Assembly (NCBI GenBank): GCA_917880885.1
Contig: OU862913.1
Location: forward strand, 21,585,286 to 21,649,285
Direction: 5' to 3'
DNA: 64,000 nt
From: Limnephilus marmoratus
Taxonomy: Eukaryota; Arthropoda; Insecta; Trichoptera; Limnephilidae
The notes under the pieces: generated by a model
What the model was told of the DNA's origin: nothing
The model's database searches: none
The model's input: only the letters and a program-made list of their open reading frames with translations
Program-made: the position numbers and the translations under genes
In this document: positions 10,676 to 21,670 of the stretch, piece after piece
How positions within the stretch are numbered: the first letter of the stretch is position 1
Layout of the letters: each line of letters begins with the position of its first letter

Positions 10676-11745
10676 GAAAGGAATTAAGAGGAAACTGGGC
10701 GGCGTTTTGTCCATACAAATGTTTTCCCCAATTTTCTTTATGGATTTTTACACTAGTACAATTATTTTTTAATATAATATAGATATCGACCATTTATGTT
10801 GGTACGTTTTGCTTTTTTGAAAAGTTACTTCTTATAGGAGTTAGGATACTCAAAAAATCCTTAAAATTGCCTGGTTTAAACGCAATCAACAGATGTTCAG
10901 TATACAAACCAGAAAATGTATTTTTTTTTAAAAGCAAAAGCAGACATAGAAAATTTTCTTCTAACAGTTGGTAAAATAAATATTTTAAAAATCAATTTAA
11001 GAGGGCATTACCAGAGAAAACCGGAAATACGTCATTTTCAAAAAAGTTTTTAGACGTATTGACTCTTTTCCACAAAAAATTATAAATGGATTTCGAAAGA
11101 TTGTTCTTTTATCTAGCATTCGTATGTAATAAATTTTGAGATTTTTTTTTAATTTTTAGTATAATAAGGTTATTCCATAGGTCGTTGGCAGATTTGTTAA
11201 ATTTTCAAAAAAAGTTTTTGTATTATACCACACCCATTTCAAATAATATAATCATACAGTAAAATAAATCAATGCATTATCTAGCAAACGTATGTTTTAG
11301 AATTTTAATTTTAGTTTCAATAAAATCATTAAAAAATATGTACGTACATGTGTTTCTTGACGAAAATTGGTCCATTTGTGTATTTATTTGCGCACTTACA
11401 AATAGATATATATTATATATATTATATTATATATTTCAGATTTTTTAAACATTCTTATTAAATTTAGACATTATTGAAAAATGATAAATACTTATAATCA
11501 AAAAATAACTAGAAAAAGTACACTATTTTAATAGTTTTATCATCACGCCTTTCAGCATTTTTGGATGAAGGTATAAATTAAAGCTAATTTGGATTGAAAT
11601 AAGTTCGATATTGAGTTATAATTTAAAAAAGCTGGTACGGAGAATAATTAATCTTTCTCATTGTAACCGCCCTGCACGATCGGAAGAACAACTTTCGACG
11701 AAATGTGGATTTTCATCCGCTGGCTGGTTAAACGCTCTTAACAAT
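10676..11745 (+). repeat. repeat G, copy 1
   Basis: Begins with TAAGAGGAAACTGGGCGGCG and GTTTTGTCCATACAAATG and ends near GCTGGCTGGTTAAACGCTCT. 10996-11740 matches 18085-18810 in the same orientation with only small indels; 10676-10900 matches 18890-18995 and 17760-17995 in inverse orientation. It looks like a non-coding DNA transposon family with rearranged termini. No ORF is preserved. Confidence 0.75.
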
Positions 11746-11759
11746 ACATCCTAAAAGTT

Positions 11760-12005
11760 TTCGAATCATTACAAAAATTCTTGCGAATCTATCAAAAATG
11801 TCACAATTTGAGAATGACAGTTTGCAAACCATTGTTCAATCAAATTTTAACTTTCGAATAAACTCTATTTACTTGAAGTATTCACCTGAGAAACTGACTA
11901 AAATCGAATAATTTTATTATAATCAAGAATTAAAGATTTTAAATAGATACCTATGAGTATTAAATTTGATTGAATGTTCTTATTTTTCTAATGCTATAAA
12001 GAGGA
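11760..12005 (-). repeat. repeat I, antisense copy
   Basis: The reverse complement shares CTCAAATT-TGACA and GCAAGA-TTTTTGTAA words with 22860-23020 and 26270-26430. Low-complexity AT content limits the support. Confidence 0.45.
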
Positions 12006-12019
12006 AAGATTTGATTGTT

Positions 12020-12335
12020 TGTTTGCATTGAATAGGCTCCAAAACTACTGAACCGATTTGAAAAATTCTTTCACCAATAGAAAGCTACATTATCAGCGAG
12101 TAACATAGGCTGTATATAATGGCAAGGTCTGGCGTTATGAAATTTGTATGAATGAAAATGTGTGTATTTCATATATTTTAGCGGCAGGGAGGAAAGGCAG
12201 GGGGAAGGTGGGGTTTGCGGAGAGGGAAGACAGGAGGGAGGAGGTTGAAGGGAACGGGGATGCACGGGAAAGGACATGCAGGGAGCATCTCTTTATTTTT
12301 TTGAATGGCATAGCAACGCATGCCAGGTACCAGCT
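12020..12335 (-). repeat. family E copy, antisense, with pyrimidine-rich tract
   Basis: Read on the minus strand: TACTAGCTGGTACCTGGCAT, GCGTTGCTATGCCAT, then TGTCCTTTCCCGTGCATCCC and a long C/T-rich stretch. The upstream part carries the arthropod repeat module AAACTACTGAACCGATTTGA. The 91- and 167-codon ORFs across it come from the purine/pyrimidine tract. Confidence 0.75.
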
Positions 12336-12339
12336 AGTA

Positions 12340-12625
12340 ATATATAAAAATGAATGTTTGTTATATATGAAAAATGTTAATTTGTATAAAAAAATTGTAA
12401 TAGGTGGAAAGCGAGCTATTTGAAAACTGAATGTACCGGGACTGAATATATAATGAGAGAGGAAAGGCGGGGGAGGTCGAGGGGCAACGCGTGCGGGGAC
12501 GGGAACATTGGAGGGGAAGGGGCGGTGGAAGAGGGACGGTACGAATGTGAAAGGACACGCAAGGAGAAACAATTTATTTATTAATGGCAATTGCAACTCA
12601 TGCCGGGAACTCGCTAGTAACTTAT
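12340..12625 (-). repeat. family E copy, antisense
   Basis: Minus strand: ACTAGCGAGTTCCCGGCATG ... TTTCTCCTTGCGTGTCCTTT, C/T-rich tract, ATTCAGTTTTCAAATAGCTC. Head-to-tail with the previous copy. Confidence 0.8.
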
Positions 12626-12879
12626 AACATTTTAACACTACACAAAATATATTAGCGTCCCTTTCTTAATAGGTATTACTTACCGAATTTCCCACCCTTC
12701 ATTCAATCTCCAAACGCGGAAAATCTTACCAATTTATTTTTTGTCCACCGCGAGAGGGGGTGCGATTTAAGAAAATTAGGGATTGAAAGACACGACAAAA
12801 GTGGTAAGGGTTGGAATTAGATTTCAAGGGTGGCAGACCTTGCAGGCAGGTCAGTGGGGTCAATTGTGCCCCCAAATAG

Positions 12880-12923
12880 CCAATTCAACTCACTTAGGGA
12901 GGCGGATATGGGTATCACCACAC
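12880..12923 (+). repeat. family A copy, sense, 5' part
   Basis: GGGAGGCGGATATGGGTATC boundary sequence, separated from its continuation at 13468 by the MITE at 12924-13467. Confidence 0.7.
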
Positions 12924-13467
12924 TAGGCTTGTTGAAAAAGTATCGATATATCGATGTATCGATATTTTTAATTCAATATATCGATATTTTTAGCCGATAT
13001 ATTTTGATCCGATATATCGATACAAAATATCCAATATCGAAAATTGTACCAAAAACGATATTTTTTTTAATCTATGTAACTAAAGTCACTAGAATCCAAA
13101 ACCGTAAAGGAACGAACTCATGACATCTGGCGGTTGAAATTTTAACTATTAATAGCTTACAAAGCTTATAAATCTAATCTTTGCATTAGTATTTGTGATC
13201 ACTAATACTATCTCATATGTGTAGAAATGTATGCTATTTTTCGCCATTTTTTTCTAAGCCACTCCTATGTGTTGGTTCCCAATTGTCTATGATTCTTGAC
13301 TATACCTTGTTCCAAACACGAAATCCTTTTTGACAGATTAATACGCCAATAGAATGTTACTGAGATACATCGATATTTTTTCCTCGATATATCGACGTCG
13401 ATATTGATATTTTAATAAATATCGATACATCGATATATCGATATTTTTTTCACTTTCGACATCCCTA
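12924..13467. mobile_element. hAT-like MITE rich in CGATA motifs
   Basis: The left end TAGGCTTGTTGAAAAAGTAT and right end (minus) TAGGGATGTCGAAAGTGAAA both run into alternating TATCGATATATCGATGTATC arrays. The 8-bp flanks CACCACAC and TACCACAC differ at one base, consistent with a decayed 8-bp TSD, and removing the element restores a continuous family A sequence. No coding capacity. The dense CGAT words are palindromic and could bind the cognate transposase. Confidence 0.75.
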
Positions 13468-13835
13468 TACCACACCGGGAGCCATTTATTGGATAACCAA
13501 CACCTCTACCATATGATACTCCAAGTGGTTCGCTACATTTGGTGACTGAGTGGGTGAGGTTTGTGTAAGTCTTGGCGATGGATGCGTCTGCCCACCCATT
13601 GCGTGAGATACTGGTCGAGGGAGACCTTTTTGACCTCTCCAGTAGGATTCTCTTGATTCATTGCCTTCCACCGCAGTGGAAGGAATGAATTCATGCATCC
13701 GTCACTCTTGGACACACTGACCCCCAGATTTCTACCAATACCTTATACATATTTCCTTCCCAGAACTCCCACTCCTTTATTTTCTCTAAAAGACCCTCCA
13801 CACAGCATCCCCAAAGATGAGATCATGGCCTATAT
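13468..13835 (+). repeat. family A copy, sense, 3' part
   Basis: Continues from the MITE with CCGGGAGCCATTTATTGGAT through the 3' end words CCCTCCACACAGCATCCCCA. The distal hairpin arm is replaced by other sequence after about 13830. Confidence 0.8.
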
Positions 13836-13869
13836 CATCGATTATTTCTATTCCAATACCATATTAATA

Positions 13870-14510
13870 AAATTATACTAACACGCAAAAACGAGATTCG
13901 AGACCTTGGCGTGATTTTTTAAGCAAATCTCTCTTTCAAATCTCACATATCAGACATTGTCTCCCGCGCCAACAAAATGCTCGGATTTGTTCTTCGTAAT
14001 GCGAGATCATTTACTAATGGAATTGCAATAAGAAGAACATATGAAGCACTTGTCCGCAGCATCCTGGAATACAGCTCCATTATTTGGGCCCCCTCTGAGC
14101 ACAACCATATCCTAGAAATAGAAAGAGTTATGCGTTATCTGTATATGAGGTAATATACATACTACCCATTCCTGTATCCATCGTTGTTCTTAACAGGAAT
14201 GGTCGATCTTAATACCTTAGAAGCCCGCCGAAAAATATTTTTGGGGAAACATTTTTTTAAGCTGATCTCCGGTACCAGTGTACTGAATCCACCTATATTG
14301 AAGGAGATTAACCTATACTCGTATACTCGTGGGAGATCCCACGCACTTTTGTATGCTCCAAAAGCGAGAACTTCTTCCTTTCAGAATGCCCCATTAAACA
14401 GAGCAATTCAACTGCTTAACGATTCTGCATTGAGCATTGACATATTCAATGTTACTTATAGAGAGTTCAGTAACTATCTTTTGACATACATCTCAACATA
14501 GTGAAACTGA
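13870..14510 (+). pseudogene. jockey-type RT C-terminal fragment
   Basis: Translation gives IRDLGVIF, SFKSHISDIVSRANKMLGFV, RRTYEALVRSILEYSSIIWA, then a frame change and MVDLNTLEARRKIFLGKHFF ... LNRAIQLLNDSALSIDIFNV. LGV-F, K-LGF and LV-S-LEY-S--W are the hallmarks of the region after the RT palm in jockey/CR1-group LINEs. In-frame stops (after VIF and near YLYMR) show it is dead. Its 3' UTR continues to about 14665 (AGGCCATGAGGCAAACCATT and CTCCTGTATGGAGC), a degenerate version of the family A / 25280 LINE 3' hairpin. Confidence 0.85.
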
Positions 14511-14767
14511 ACCCTTAGATTTTTTTTCTCTTAAATTTTGTAATCTTCTCCGTAAAAATTTGTTGTATAACTGTTTTATGGAGAACCTGAAAAAAAAATA
14601 AATAACTATAGGCCATGAGGCAAACCATTTTCCTAAGGTCTCCTGTATGGAGCTAATATAAAAAAGGTGTATGGTGTTGGTCACTAATGCATTTTCAAGG
14701 GAGGCTTCAAAAGGGTTGAATGGTGTTCTTTCACCAGGGCGATACTGATTTACAGGGAGTTCATTGA

Positions 14768-16342
14768 GGGCCGTCTGTTTCAACAGAAAGTTAAATCGTG
14801 TCGAAAAGTTAAATTTTAACTGTCAGTTAAAGTAACGAGGATGTTAAATAGGACCGCGCGCTGTTTCAAGTGTATTTTCGCTAAAGTAATAGTTGTCAGT
14901 GTGGCCAGTCTAAAAAGTAGAATATTCGTCAGAATTATGTGGAAAAACGCATCGAAATATTTTTTGGTGCGGCAACACCGTAAACTAAATCAGAACAACT
15001 GTCAAAATATGAAAATATCCGGTTGTATTTTGTGTCGCGTCTGATCAGGATCTGACAGCTTTGTTCCGATAAAAAAGTTTTTGTATGAATATTTACAAAT
15101 AAATGACGACCTATTAAAATACATGTAATATACAATATGAATGTAATTTACTTTCCAGTAGTCGTGATATCTCCTTGAATTTGAAGTGTCACATATTTTA
15201 CGACATTTTATTTATTTATTTATTTCATTATTTTCATAGTACATATGGTTATAATAATGGCGTATTGCCCATCTCACTAGGTGTGAAACGCCTGTGTTGA
15301 GATGGCAATTTACAGAGTGGTTATCTATGATTTTGTTTAAGTAGTATTTTGAAAAATATTATGAAAGTGACAGGTTGATATAAATTTTTTTTTCTTTAAA
15401 TATACAATTCAAGTATGTTACATACATATATATAGAAGATTGCAGTAGGTACATGGTTACATATATACACACACAGTAGATATAAAGGTAACTATGTTAT
15501 TAATACTCTGATGGAAATGTTTATTTGAGGTGATCAATGATTTTACTTTTAAATGCATTTTTGGATTGCGTGTTTCTAATTTCAGGATATCTTACGATAT
15601 GTATCGAAAACGTTAGAAAAACATGCATTTTATACCTTTTTCAAAAACCGTTGATGAGAGTATTACATTAAACATAAGTAGTAGGTGTAAAAAAATACAT
15701 ACTAGCATTAATAGAGCTTGTCTTTTAAAGACAGCTTTACTCGCTAAATATGTCGATATCAGAAACGATTCTGTTCAGGCCCTACCTACTAATGTTATAT
15801 TTTTGTAATGTTTATGAAAATTGATTTGAAGATCTTGTAAAACTTGCGATACATCCATTAAGCTTGACTTTTAAAAGGTAACGCTAAATATGTCGATATC
15901 AGAATTGATTCTGTTCAACAGCAAGATTTTTTCGACATGCGGTGCCGCGCTGAGAAATCGAGATCATTCCAGATAACCAAATTATTGACGCGGGGTCGAA
16001 ATGTTTTTGGTTTTCGCTTCAAGACATATTGGACGAGGAATTCATTGTCAATCGTCACTATCATTGTCTTCTACAATATTTATCATGATTACTGATTAGT
16101 ATATTAGTAATCTATGTTGAAACTCGCAATTTCGTAGTTTACCTCGAACAGAGCTGTCAAATATTCCAATATGGCGGAGTAACTCTAGAGTAACTATCGG
16201 TTTTCGGAAAGTAAATACAAAAGTTAAAAGTAACGTAAAACAAGCAGTCAAATTGATTGAAAAACGCATTTTTGTGAAATTTAACTTTAGTAACTGCTTT
16301 TTGCTATACTTTTACTTTAGCGAGCGTTGAAACAGACGGCCC
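14768..16342. mobile_element. PIF/Harbinger-like non-autonomous element, 1.6 kb
   Basis: Perfect 17-bp TIRs GGGCCGTCTGTTTCAAC, flanked by a 3-bp TSD TGA (14765-14767 and 16343-16345). A 3-bp TSD with a GGGCC...TTTC terminus is characteristic of PIF/Harbinger. No transposase or Myb-like ORF survives; the interior is AT-rich and contains an antisense LINE 3' end (15205-15600). A 3-bp TSD is short enough to occur by chance, so the class is inferred mostly from the TIR. Confidence 0.7.
15205..15600 (-). mobile_element. LINE 3' end, antisense, nested
   Basis: On the minus strand it shows a 3' stem-loop (15265-15308): stem TTGCCATCTCA pairing with TGAGATGGGCAA around a loop holding ACACAGG and CCTAG. 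The stem-loop class is shared with LINE tails at 30786, 31249, 44491, 57022 and 57661. A TTTATTTATTTA run at the left edge is the reverse of the A-rich tail. Confidence 0.7.
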
Positions 16343-16564
16343 TGAACATTTTAAAACCTTTAAGATAAATATTCAGTCTGTCCTTTCTGGGGCCTAGAAG
16401 TCGAAAGGTTTTGTGTGAATTGAGGACATCAGTGATCATTCTAATCGATATTATATTTCTAGAAATTTTTCGTTAAGTAATACTAAGAACGGAGCATTAT
16501 TAAGGAAACACGGTCGGCGAGAAATTTGAATGATAAATAAATGAACTACACCCCAGGCTGATAA

Positions 16565-17249
16565 GACTCTAAAGTCTGTATGTCGGACGAATATCTACAG
16601 CTAATATGTTGAGCTACGAACTTCAGAGTGTGGACTAATATCTACAGAGCTAAGGTCGGACGAATAGCTATGACGGTCCCAGTGGTGACTAATATCTACA
16701 GAGCGTAGGTTGGACTAATATCTTCAGAGGGCAGCTGAGCAAGAGGTTGTACGGGAAAGCATAAATAACTTCAATTACTAATTACGTAATTTACGTTTAA
16801 AGTACGTACATGAAGTTTTGGCATAATTTTGATGTTTACAACGACAATAATTTATTGAAAAAACATGGAGGTCATAATACAAAGATATTTATTTATTTTT
16901 AAATACACGGCACCACAACCTAACCTAACCTAACCTAACTGACAAAGAAATGGTCATGGTAACAGACTAAATAATCTAGAAACACTCGAAATAAAGAAAG
17001 CTGTTAAAACAAAAACCCAAATCCTTAATAATCAGCTAAATGTGTCCAATAGTCCAATATTATGGATTTTTACATACATAAATAAAGTTTTTTTTAAACT
17101 GCATACGCAATATTACGTTAATCCAATATGATATACATAATTGCATATCCAACCTCTGCCAGTGCTGTAGATATTCGTCCGCACTTTGGTTCTCATAGAT
17201 ATTAGTTCGAATTTTTCAGTTTTTGGAATTCCTGTGGATATTAGTCTCC
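16565..17249. mobile_element. repeat X, copy 1, with subterminal motifs and a CCTAA run
   Basis: The left part carries several copies of GGAC(G/T)AATATCTACAG; the right part carries the same word inverted (CTGTAGATATTAGTC). The 9-bp GGCTGATAA is directly repeated at 16556-16564 and 17250-17258, a candidate TSD. Interior: CACGGCACCACAACCTAACC followed by further CCTAA units (16910-16940). No coding capacity. Repeated short subterminal motifs in mirrored orientation suggest transposase-binding sites of a non-autonomous DNA transposon. Confidence 0.7.
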
Positions 17250-17269
17250 GGCTGATAATACCTAAATAA

Positions 17270-17699
17270 AATCCTCAAAATCGAGGTTTTGTACTCCCCA
17301 TTTTTCTGCTCCAAAACTGGAGAGATTTTTAAGACGCCGCTACCCGAATTTCTAACGATTTCTTGCAAACCTCCCTTAAACATTTGAATTTTTCAAGCTC
17401 TTAATAAAATATATTTTATTTTTGAAGAAAATATCTAGACATTCGTCGCGCCGACGATTATATAAAATAATATATAAAATAATTATATAAAATTCCCTCA
17501 ATAGTGAAAAATCGCAAAGTATGCTCCAAAAATTATTATATGTAAACACGTTTGTTTCAGTTATTTTACATGTTATATATATGAAAAAAAATCACAGTGT
17601 TTCTATAAATGCTGTTTAATACAACCCTAGCAAGATTTTTGCTTTATCTTAAACGAGTCGTAATTTATTAAACATTTTCACAATTTTCGCAACGATTTT
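17270..17699. other. unassigned AT-rich sequence
   Basis: No recognisable feature. Confidence 0.35.
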
Positions 17700-17759
17700 G
17701 TCACTTTAACTTACTAACATTTGTAATTTCATATCTCTCCATCTTCTTCTTTTTGTGCG

Positions 17760-18995
17760 CGGTTGCAGGGCCTTAAAATTTTTTTTAAATACAGTAATGG
17801 AAGAAAATATTCTAATATCTGTACGTTTCGCTTTTTTACAAATACATTGCCTATTTCGTATACCGAAAGTCTGTTGATGGCGCTCAAACCAGACAATTTT
17901 AACAATTTTTGCAGGGTCCTAACTTCTAAGAAGTAAATTAACAAAAAAGCAAAACGTACTGAGAAGCTAGTGGTCGATATCTAGAAGTATATTAGGTTTC
18001 ATGCCATCTCAGAATCAACACCTCTTTGAAAAGTCATTAGGAGCCATGAAAAAAATTCGAAAAATAGCCCATAACCTAACCTAACAATCTATTTAAGGGA
18101 TATTACCAGAGAAAACCAGAAATATGTCATTTTTAAATCAGATTTTAGATGTATTGACTCTTTTCCACAAAAAATTATAAATGGATTTCGAAAAATTGTT
18201 CTTTTATCTAGCATTCTCATGTTTTAAATTTTGTGAAAAAATGTTAATTTTAAGTATAATAAGTTTATACCACAGGTCGTTGGCAGATTTGTTAAATTTT
18301 CAAAAAAGATTTTGTATTATACAACACCCATTTCAAATCATAATATAATCATACAGTAAAATAAATCAATACATTATCTGGGTATCGCATGTTTTAGAAT
18401 TTTAATTTTAGTTTAAATAAAATCATTAAAAAATATATACGTATATTTCTTGAACAAAATTGGTCTGTTTGTGTATTTATTTGCACACTTACAAACTTAT
18501 ATATTTCAGATTTTTTTAACATTCTTATTTAACTTAGACATTATTGAAATAATATGATAAATACTTATAATCAAAAAATAATTACAAAAAGTACATTATT
18601 TTAATAGTTTTATCATCACGCCTTTCAGTAATTTTGGATGTAGGTATAAATTAAAGCAAATTTGGAATGAAATAAAATCGATATTGAATTATAATTTTAA
18701 AAAGCTGGTACGGAGAATAACCAATCTATCTCATTGTAAGAGCCCTGCACGATCGTAAGAACAAATTTCGACGAAATGTGGATTTTCGGCCGCTGGCTGG
18801 TTAAACGCTCTTATCCAATTTTTTATCACTTTTAATGCCTTTTCAAAGGAAGTGTTGAGTTGATTTCGTTCTGAGTTGTCCGGTGACCATTATATTAAAA
18901 CCAAATTGAAGTAGTGTCAAAATCCAGAGAGGAATTGGGGAATACGTTTGTATGGACAAAATGCCGCCCGCGTTTCCCCTTAAGGGGGACAGATT
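17760..18995. repeat. repeat G, copy 2, rearranged
   Basis: 18085-18810 is collinear with 11000-11740. The pieces at 17760-17995 and 18890-18995 match 10676-10900 but inverted, with the terminal GGGCGGCATTTTGTCCATAC (minus) at the right edge. So copy 2 has part of the copy-1 left end on each side in inverse orientation, as expected for a foldback-like element or an internally inverted copy. Confidence 0.7.
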
Positions 18996-19239
18996 TCATT
19001 ATCACTTGCCTTTGCCTTTGTCTGGTTGACACCGACCTGTTCGCCCTTCCACCTCCCGTATAGGAGTAGCGGGAAAAATGCCAGGGGTGTAGCAGAAAGG
19101 AGGGTGATTTATGGATAGCGATGCGCTCTTTTATAACGGCACTGTCAACGGGGCTTTAGAAATACAGGGTTGCCAACATCAACGAACTATTTATTGTCTT
19201 TTAAGATAATGTGATTTATTTTATTAATGTGATTACCGC
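18996..19239. other. unassigned
   Basis: No recognisable feature apart from GC-rich words around 19040-19110. Confidence 0.3.
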
Positions 19240-19575
19240 ACAAGAGTCCCAACTGCTTCCGTCTGGAGCTAGTGAGACTACGGCATCAATCGGGTTATGT
19301 CGTGAGGCTGAAGATAGTCAGACGAGGAAGGTGGGGAAGTTCCTGGCTATTCAAATCTAGTCGCCAAACACGGGTAAAGCCATTTCAAGGAACGTTTCAA
19401 TCATGACTGGTGATCTCACACCAGGTCGATACAAACATACTTACACATCATTTTAGAGTAATTAATTCTAAAATAACATAAATTTATTAAAAAATAAATA
19501 TTTGTTCACGCCGGGATTTGAAGCCGCCACCTTCATATTGCTAGTTGAGAGCCTTACCCATCACTTTAATGTTAT
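19240..19575 (-). repeat. SINE D, antisense copy with tRNA-like head
   Basis: On the minus strand: GGTAAGGCTCTCAACTAGCA (A-box-like), GGCTTCAAATCC (B-box-like) and CGGCGTG, followed by an AT-rich body, GACCTGGTGTGAGATCACC, GGCTTTACCCGTGTTTGGCG, and a tail with CCCCACCTTCC and CACTAGCTCC. The promoter-like boxes support a tRNA-derived SINE. Confidence 0.75.
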
Positions 19576-19599
19576 GGAAGTAGAGCGCTCTACACTTTA

Positions 19600-19800
19600 G
19601 TGTAGAGCGAACGAACGAAGAAAGGAGTGTAAGGAGAATACATTATGACGCAAATGTGAATGGTAGACGGGACCAAGGGAACTAAATACTTGAGTTGGGC
19701 CATGTCAAGAGCCAGAATAACAGAAGAGTATGTATGGATGTAAATGAAGCAAGGAGTATTTTCCGGTCTGTCGGGCGATCCAAGCTCTCTGTCCACCTTT
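19600..19800 (+). pseudogene. RTE-type RT extreme C-terminus fragment
   Basis: Frames give KE-RSV--I-YDANVNGRR followed by ELGHVKSQNNRRVCMDVNEA and RS---SV. The same protein end occurs around 38330-38373 and 44611-44790, where it is split by the full-length LINE. Stops and frameshifts present. Confidence 0.7.
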
Positions 19801-20075
19801 GGGGATGCTGTGCGGAGAGTTTTTTTGAGGAAATGAATGAGAGGAGAGTTCTGGGAAGGAAAAGGCTTTATGGGGTGGATAGGAATCTGGGGTTCAGTAT
19901 GTCCTGGTCATTCGCCTCCAAGACCTAGACAAACCTCACCCCATGAACCCGGGCACCCCTGCTAAATCACCAAACGTGGCGAACCACTTGGGGTGACCTA
20001 TGGGAGTGGTGTTGGTTATCCAATAAAGGTTCCCGGGGCGGCGGTACCCATTCCCACCTCCCAAAGTGGGATTAA
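19796..20075 (-). repeat. family A copy, antisense, 3'-truncated
   Basis: Starts inside the 3' end (GGGATGCTGTGCGGAGAG) and runs to the 5' boundary CCCATTCCCACCTCCCAAAG. Confidence 0.8.
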
Positions 20076-20239
20076 TGTAAAAAAAAAACGCCCGAGCAAA
20101 GAGTTTTGCGCGTATTTCGATTTGAAAATTTGTATTAATAAGGTATTCGATCTGGTATTGCGTTTAGGGCAACGAAATGCAATCGTTTCTAATAGGGCTG
20201 GTGAGTCAATAAGACAGTCTTATACATATGACATATACC

Positions 20240-20445
20240 TTCCGGGTCATCTTTGGTGAAATATTTTCTTCAAGGCCTCCTGTGTGTAACTAGTGTTTAA
20301 AATAAAGATATGAATAGCCAGGTACTTCCCCACCTTCCTCTTCCTCATCTTCTTCCTCTCCTCACTACCTTCAGTCTTCCAACATATACCAATTGGGGGT
20401 GTCATAGTCTCACTGACACTAAAATTGGTAGGGAGCAAAAATATA
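20240..20445 (+). repeat. family A hairpin fragment joined to SINE D tail
   Basis: 20255-20290 carries AAATATTTTCTTCAAGGCCT and CCTGTGTGTAAC, the distal arm of the family A hairpin. 20300-20440 then carries the SINE D tail (GAATAGCCAGGTACTTCCCC, C/T-rich tract, AATTGGGGGTGTCATAGTCT). Confidence 0.65.
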
Positions 20446-20699
20446 TAAAGTTTGACATTTTTCTTATTTGATTATTTTTTTAAATTAATATCATTTTTCT
20501 TAGTTTGGCACAACCCTGGTTTTGAAATTGAAGCCAGAGTAAATTGGCAACATCTCACGCCAATCGGCAGTTTCCGACTCCGAACCTAATTGAGTGGAAA
20601 TCCTGATAACATACATAACTGTGCAGCTATTCTATGTACTGTGCAGAAGTCAGATAGGAACAGATAGACCACCCTTAGGGGGACAGAAGTACATCTTAT
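20446..20699. other. unassigned
   Basis: No recognisable feature. Confidence 0.3.
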
Positions 20700-20960
20700 C
20701 TTACTAATATAATATTATAAACGCGAAAGTTTGTGTGGATGTATGTGTGTTTGTTACTCTTTCACGCAAAAACTACTTAATGGATTTTAATAAAACTTTA
20801 CAATAATATTGCTCATACTTCAGAATAACACATAGGCTATAATTTTAAAAGCTCTCTAGGAAGGGGACGCGGGAGGAGAACGGGGACGCACGGGAATTTG
20901 GAGGTTATCCACCACTTACCCACCCGGTATAAGTAACAGATGGTTACTCCTTCAAGGCTC
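20700..20960 (+). repeat. Lepidoptera-style short interspersed repeat
   Basis: ATTATAAACGCGAAAGTTTG, GTGTGTTTGTTACTCTTTCA and CGCAAAAACTACTTAATGGA form a module that is very common in moth and butterfly genomes. This copy runs into GGGGACGCGGGAGG-type sequence. It is the best single clue to the organism group. Class uncertain (Helitron or RTE-derived). Confidence 0.65.
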
Positions 20961-21161
20961 TCGCAAGAACTAATTTTTTTGAAAGAACGATTCTACATTT
21001 AAGTTTGAACCAATCTAGACCTCCAGTGTCCCTGCATACGGTGTTAGGAAGCAGTATGCAAGTGCTTACATAATATACAAAATGCGAATAATATAAAGCA
21101 AGTCAGGGATAAGCCAATTAAAAAAGATAACAGATAAACATAAAAGGCGGTTCGTCGCAGG

Positions 21162-21316
21162 GGTATACCACCCGACACAAGCGTTCTTCATATCACAATA
21201 CTTATTTTCAATATCTTTTCTTGCAAAGCATTTTGCGTATGCTGCAAGCATCTGCAAGAAAAGATAATGAAAACAAGTATTGTGATACGAAGAACGCTTG
21301 TGTCGGGTAGGATACC
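21162..21316. repeat. long near-perfect hairpin, 64-bp arms
   Basis: The left arm 21162-21225 and right arm 21253-21316 pair with few mismatches (for example CCCGACACAAGCGTTCTTC with GAAGAACGCTTGTGTCGGG), separated by 27 nt. No coding capacity. Either a minimal MITE or a transcribed hairpin; the sequence alone does not decide. Confidence 0.8.
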
Positions 21317-21329
21317 TCTTCATCATCTG

Positions 21330-21574
21330 GCAGTACCAGCCAGAATGTGTATGGTGGTCGGTCTGCCGTGAATGAATCTCAACGTCCGCGCCCTTTAGCC
21401 GGTTTCTCGGTTGTGCCTTGACGATAGTAAGTGGGAATTAGGGGAACGTATCTGAAGACCCTAAGGATGGAAGCGTCGAGCAGATGAGTTGTGAGGATTC
21501 CAATTCGAAAAAAAAATTACGCCAGTATATGCAGGAACGAGGTCTAACTCACCCCCAAAATGGGGAAGTTGACA
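21330..21574. other. unassigned
   Basis: No recognisable feature. Confidence 0.3.
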
Positions 21575-21670
21575 TTAACTAATGGACGCACGGGAAAGGT
21601 GATTCAGGGAGAAACAATGTATATCTTTGAATATGGCATTGCAACACATGCCGGGAACCAGCTAGTACAT
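21575..21670 (-). repeat. family E head, antisense fragment
   Basis: Minus strand: ACTAGCTGGTTCCCGGCATG, TGTTGCAATGCCATATTCAA, TTGTTTCTCCCTGAATCACC. Confidence 0.75.

Noticed and set aside
12135..12638. 167-codon Pro/Ser-rich minus-strand ORF and its partners
   Set aside because: Translation of two adjacent family E pyrimidine tracts.
16910..16945. CCTAA run as true telomere or chromosome end
   Set aside because: Only a few units, internal to a dispersed repeat that has a second copy elsewhere in the window.
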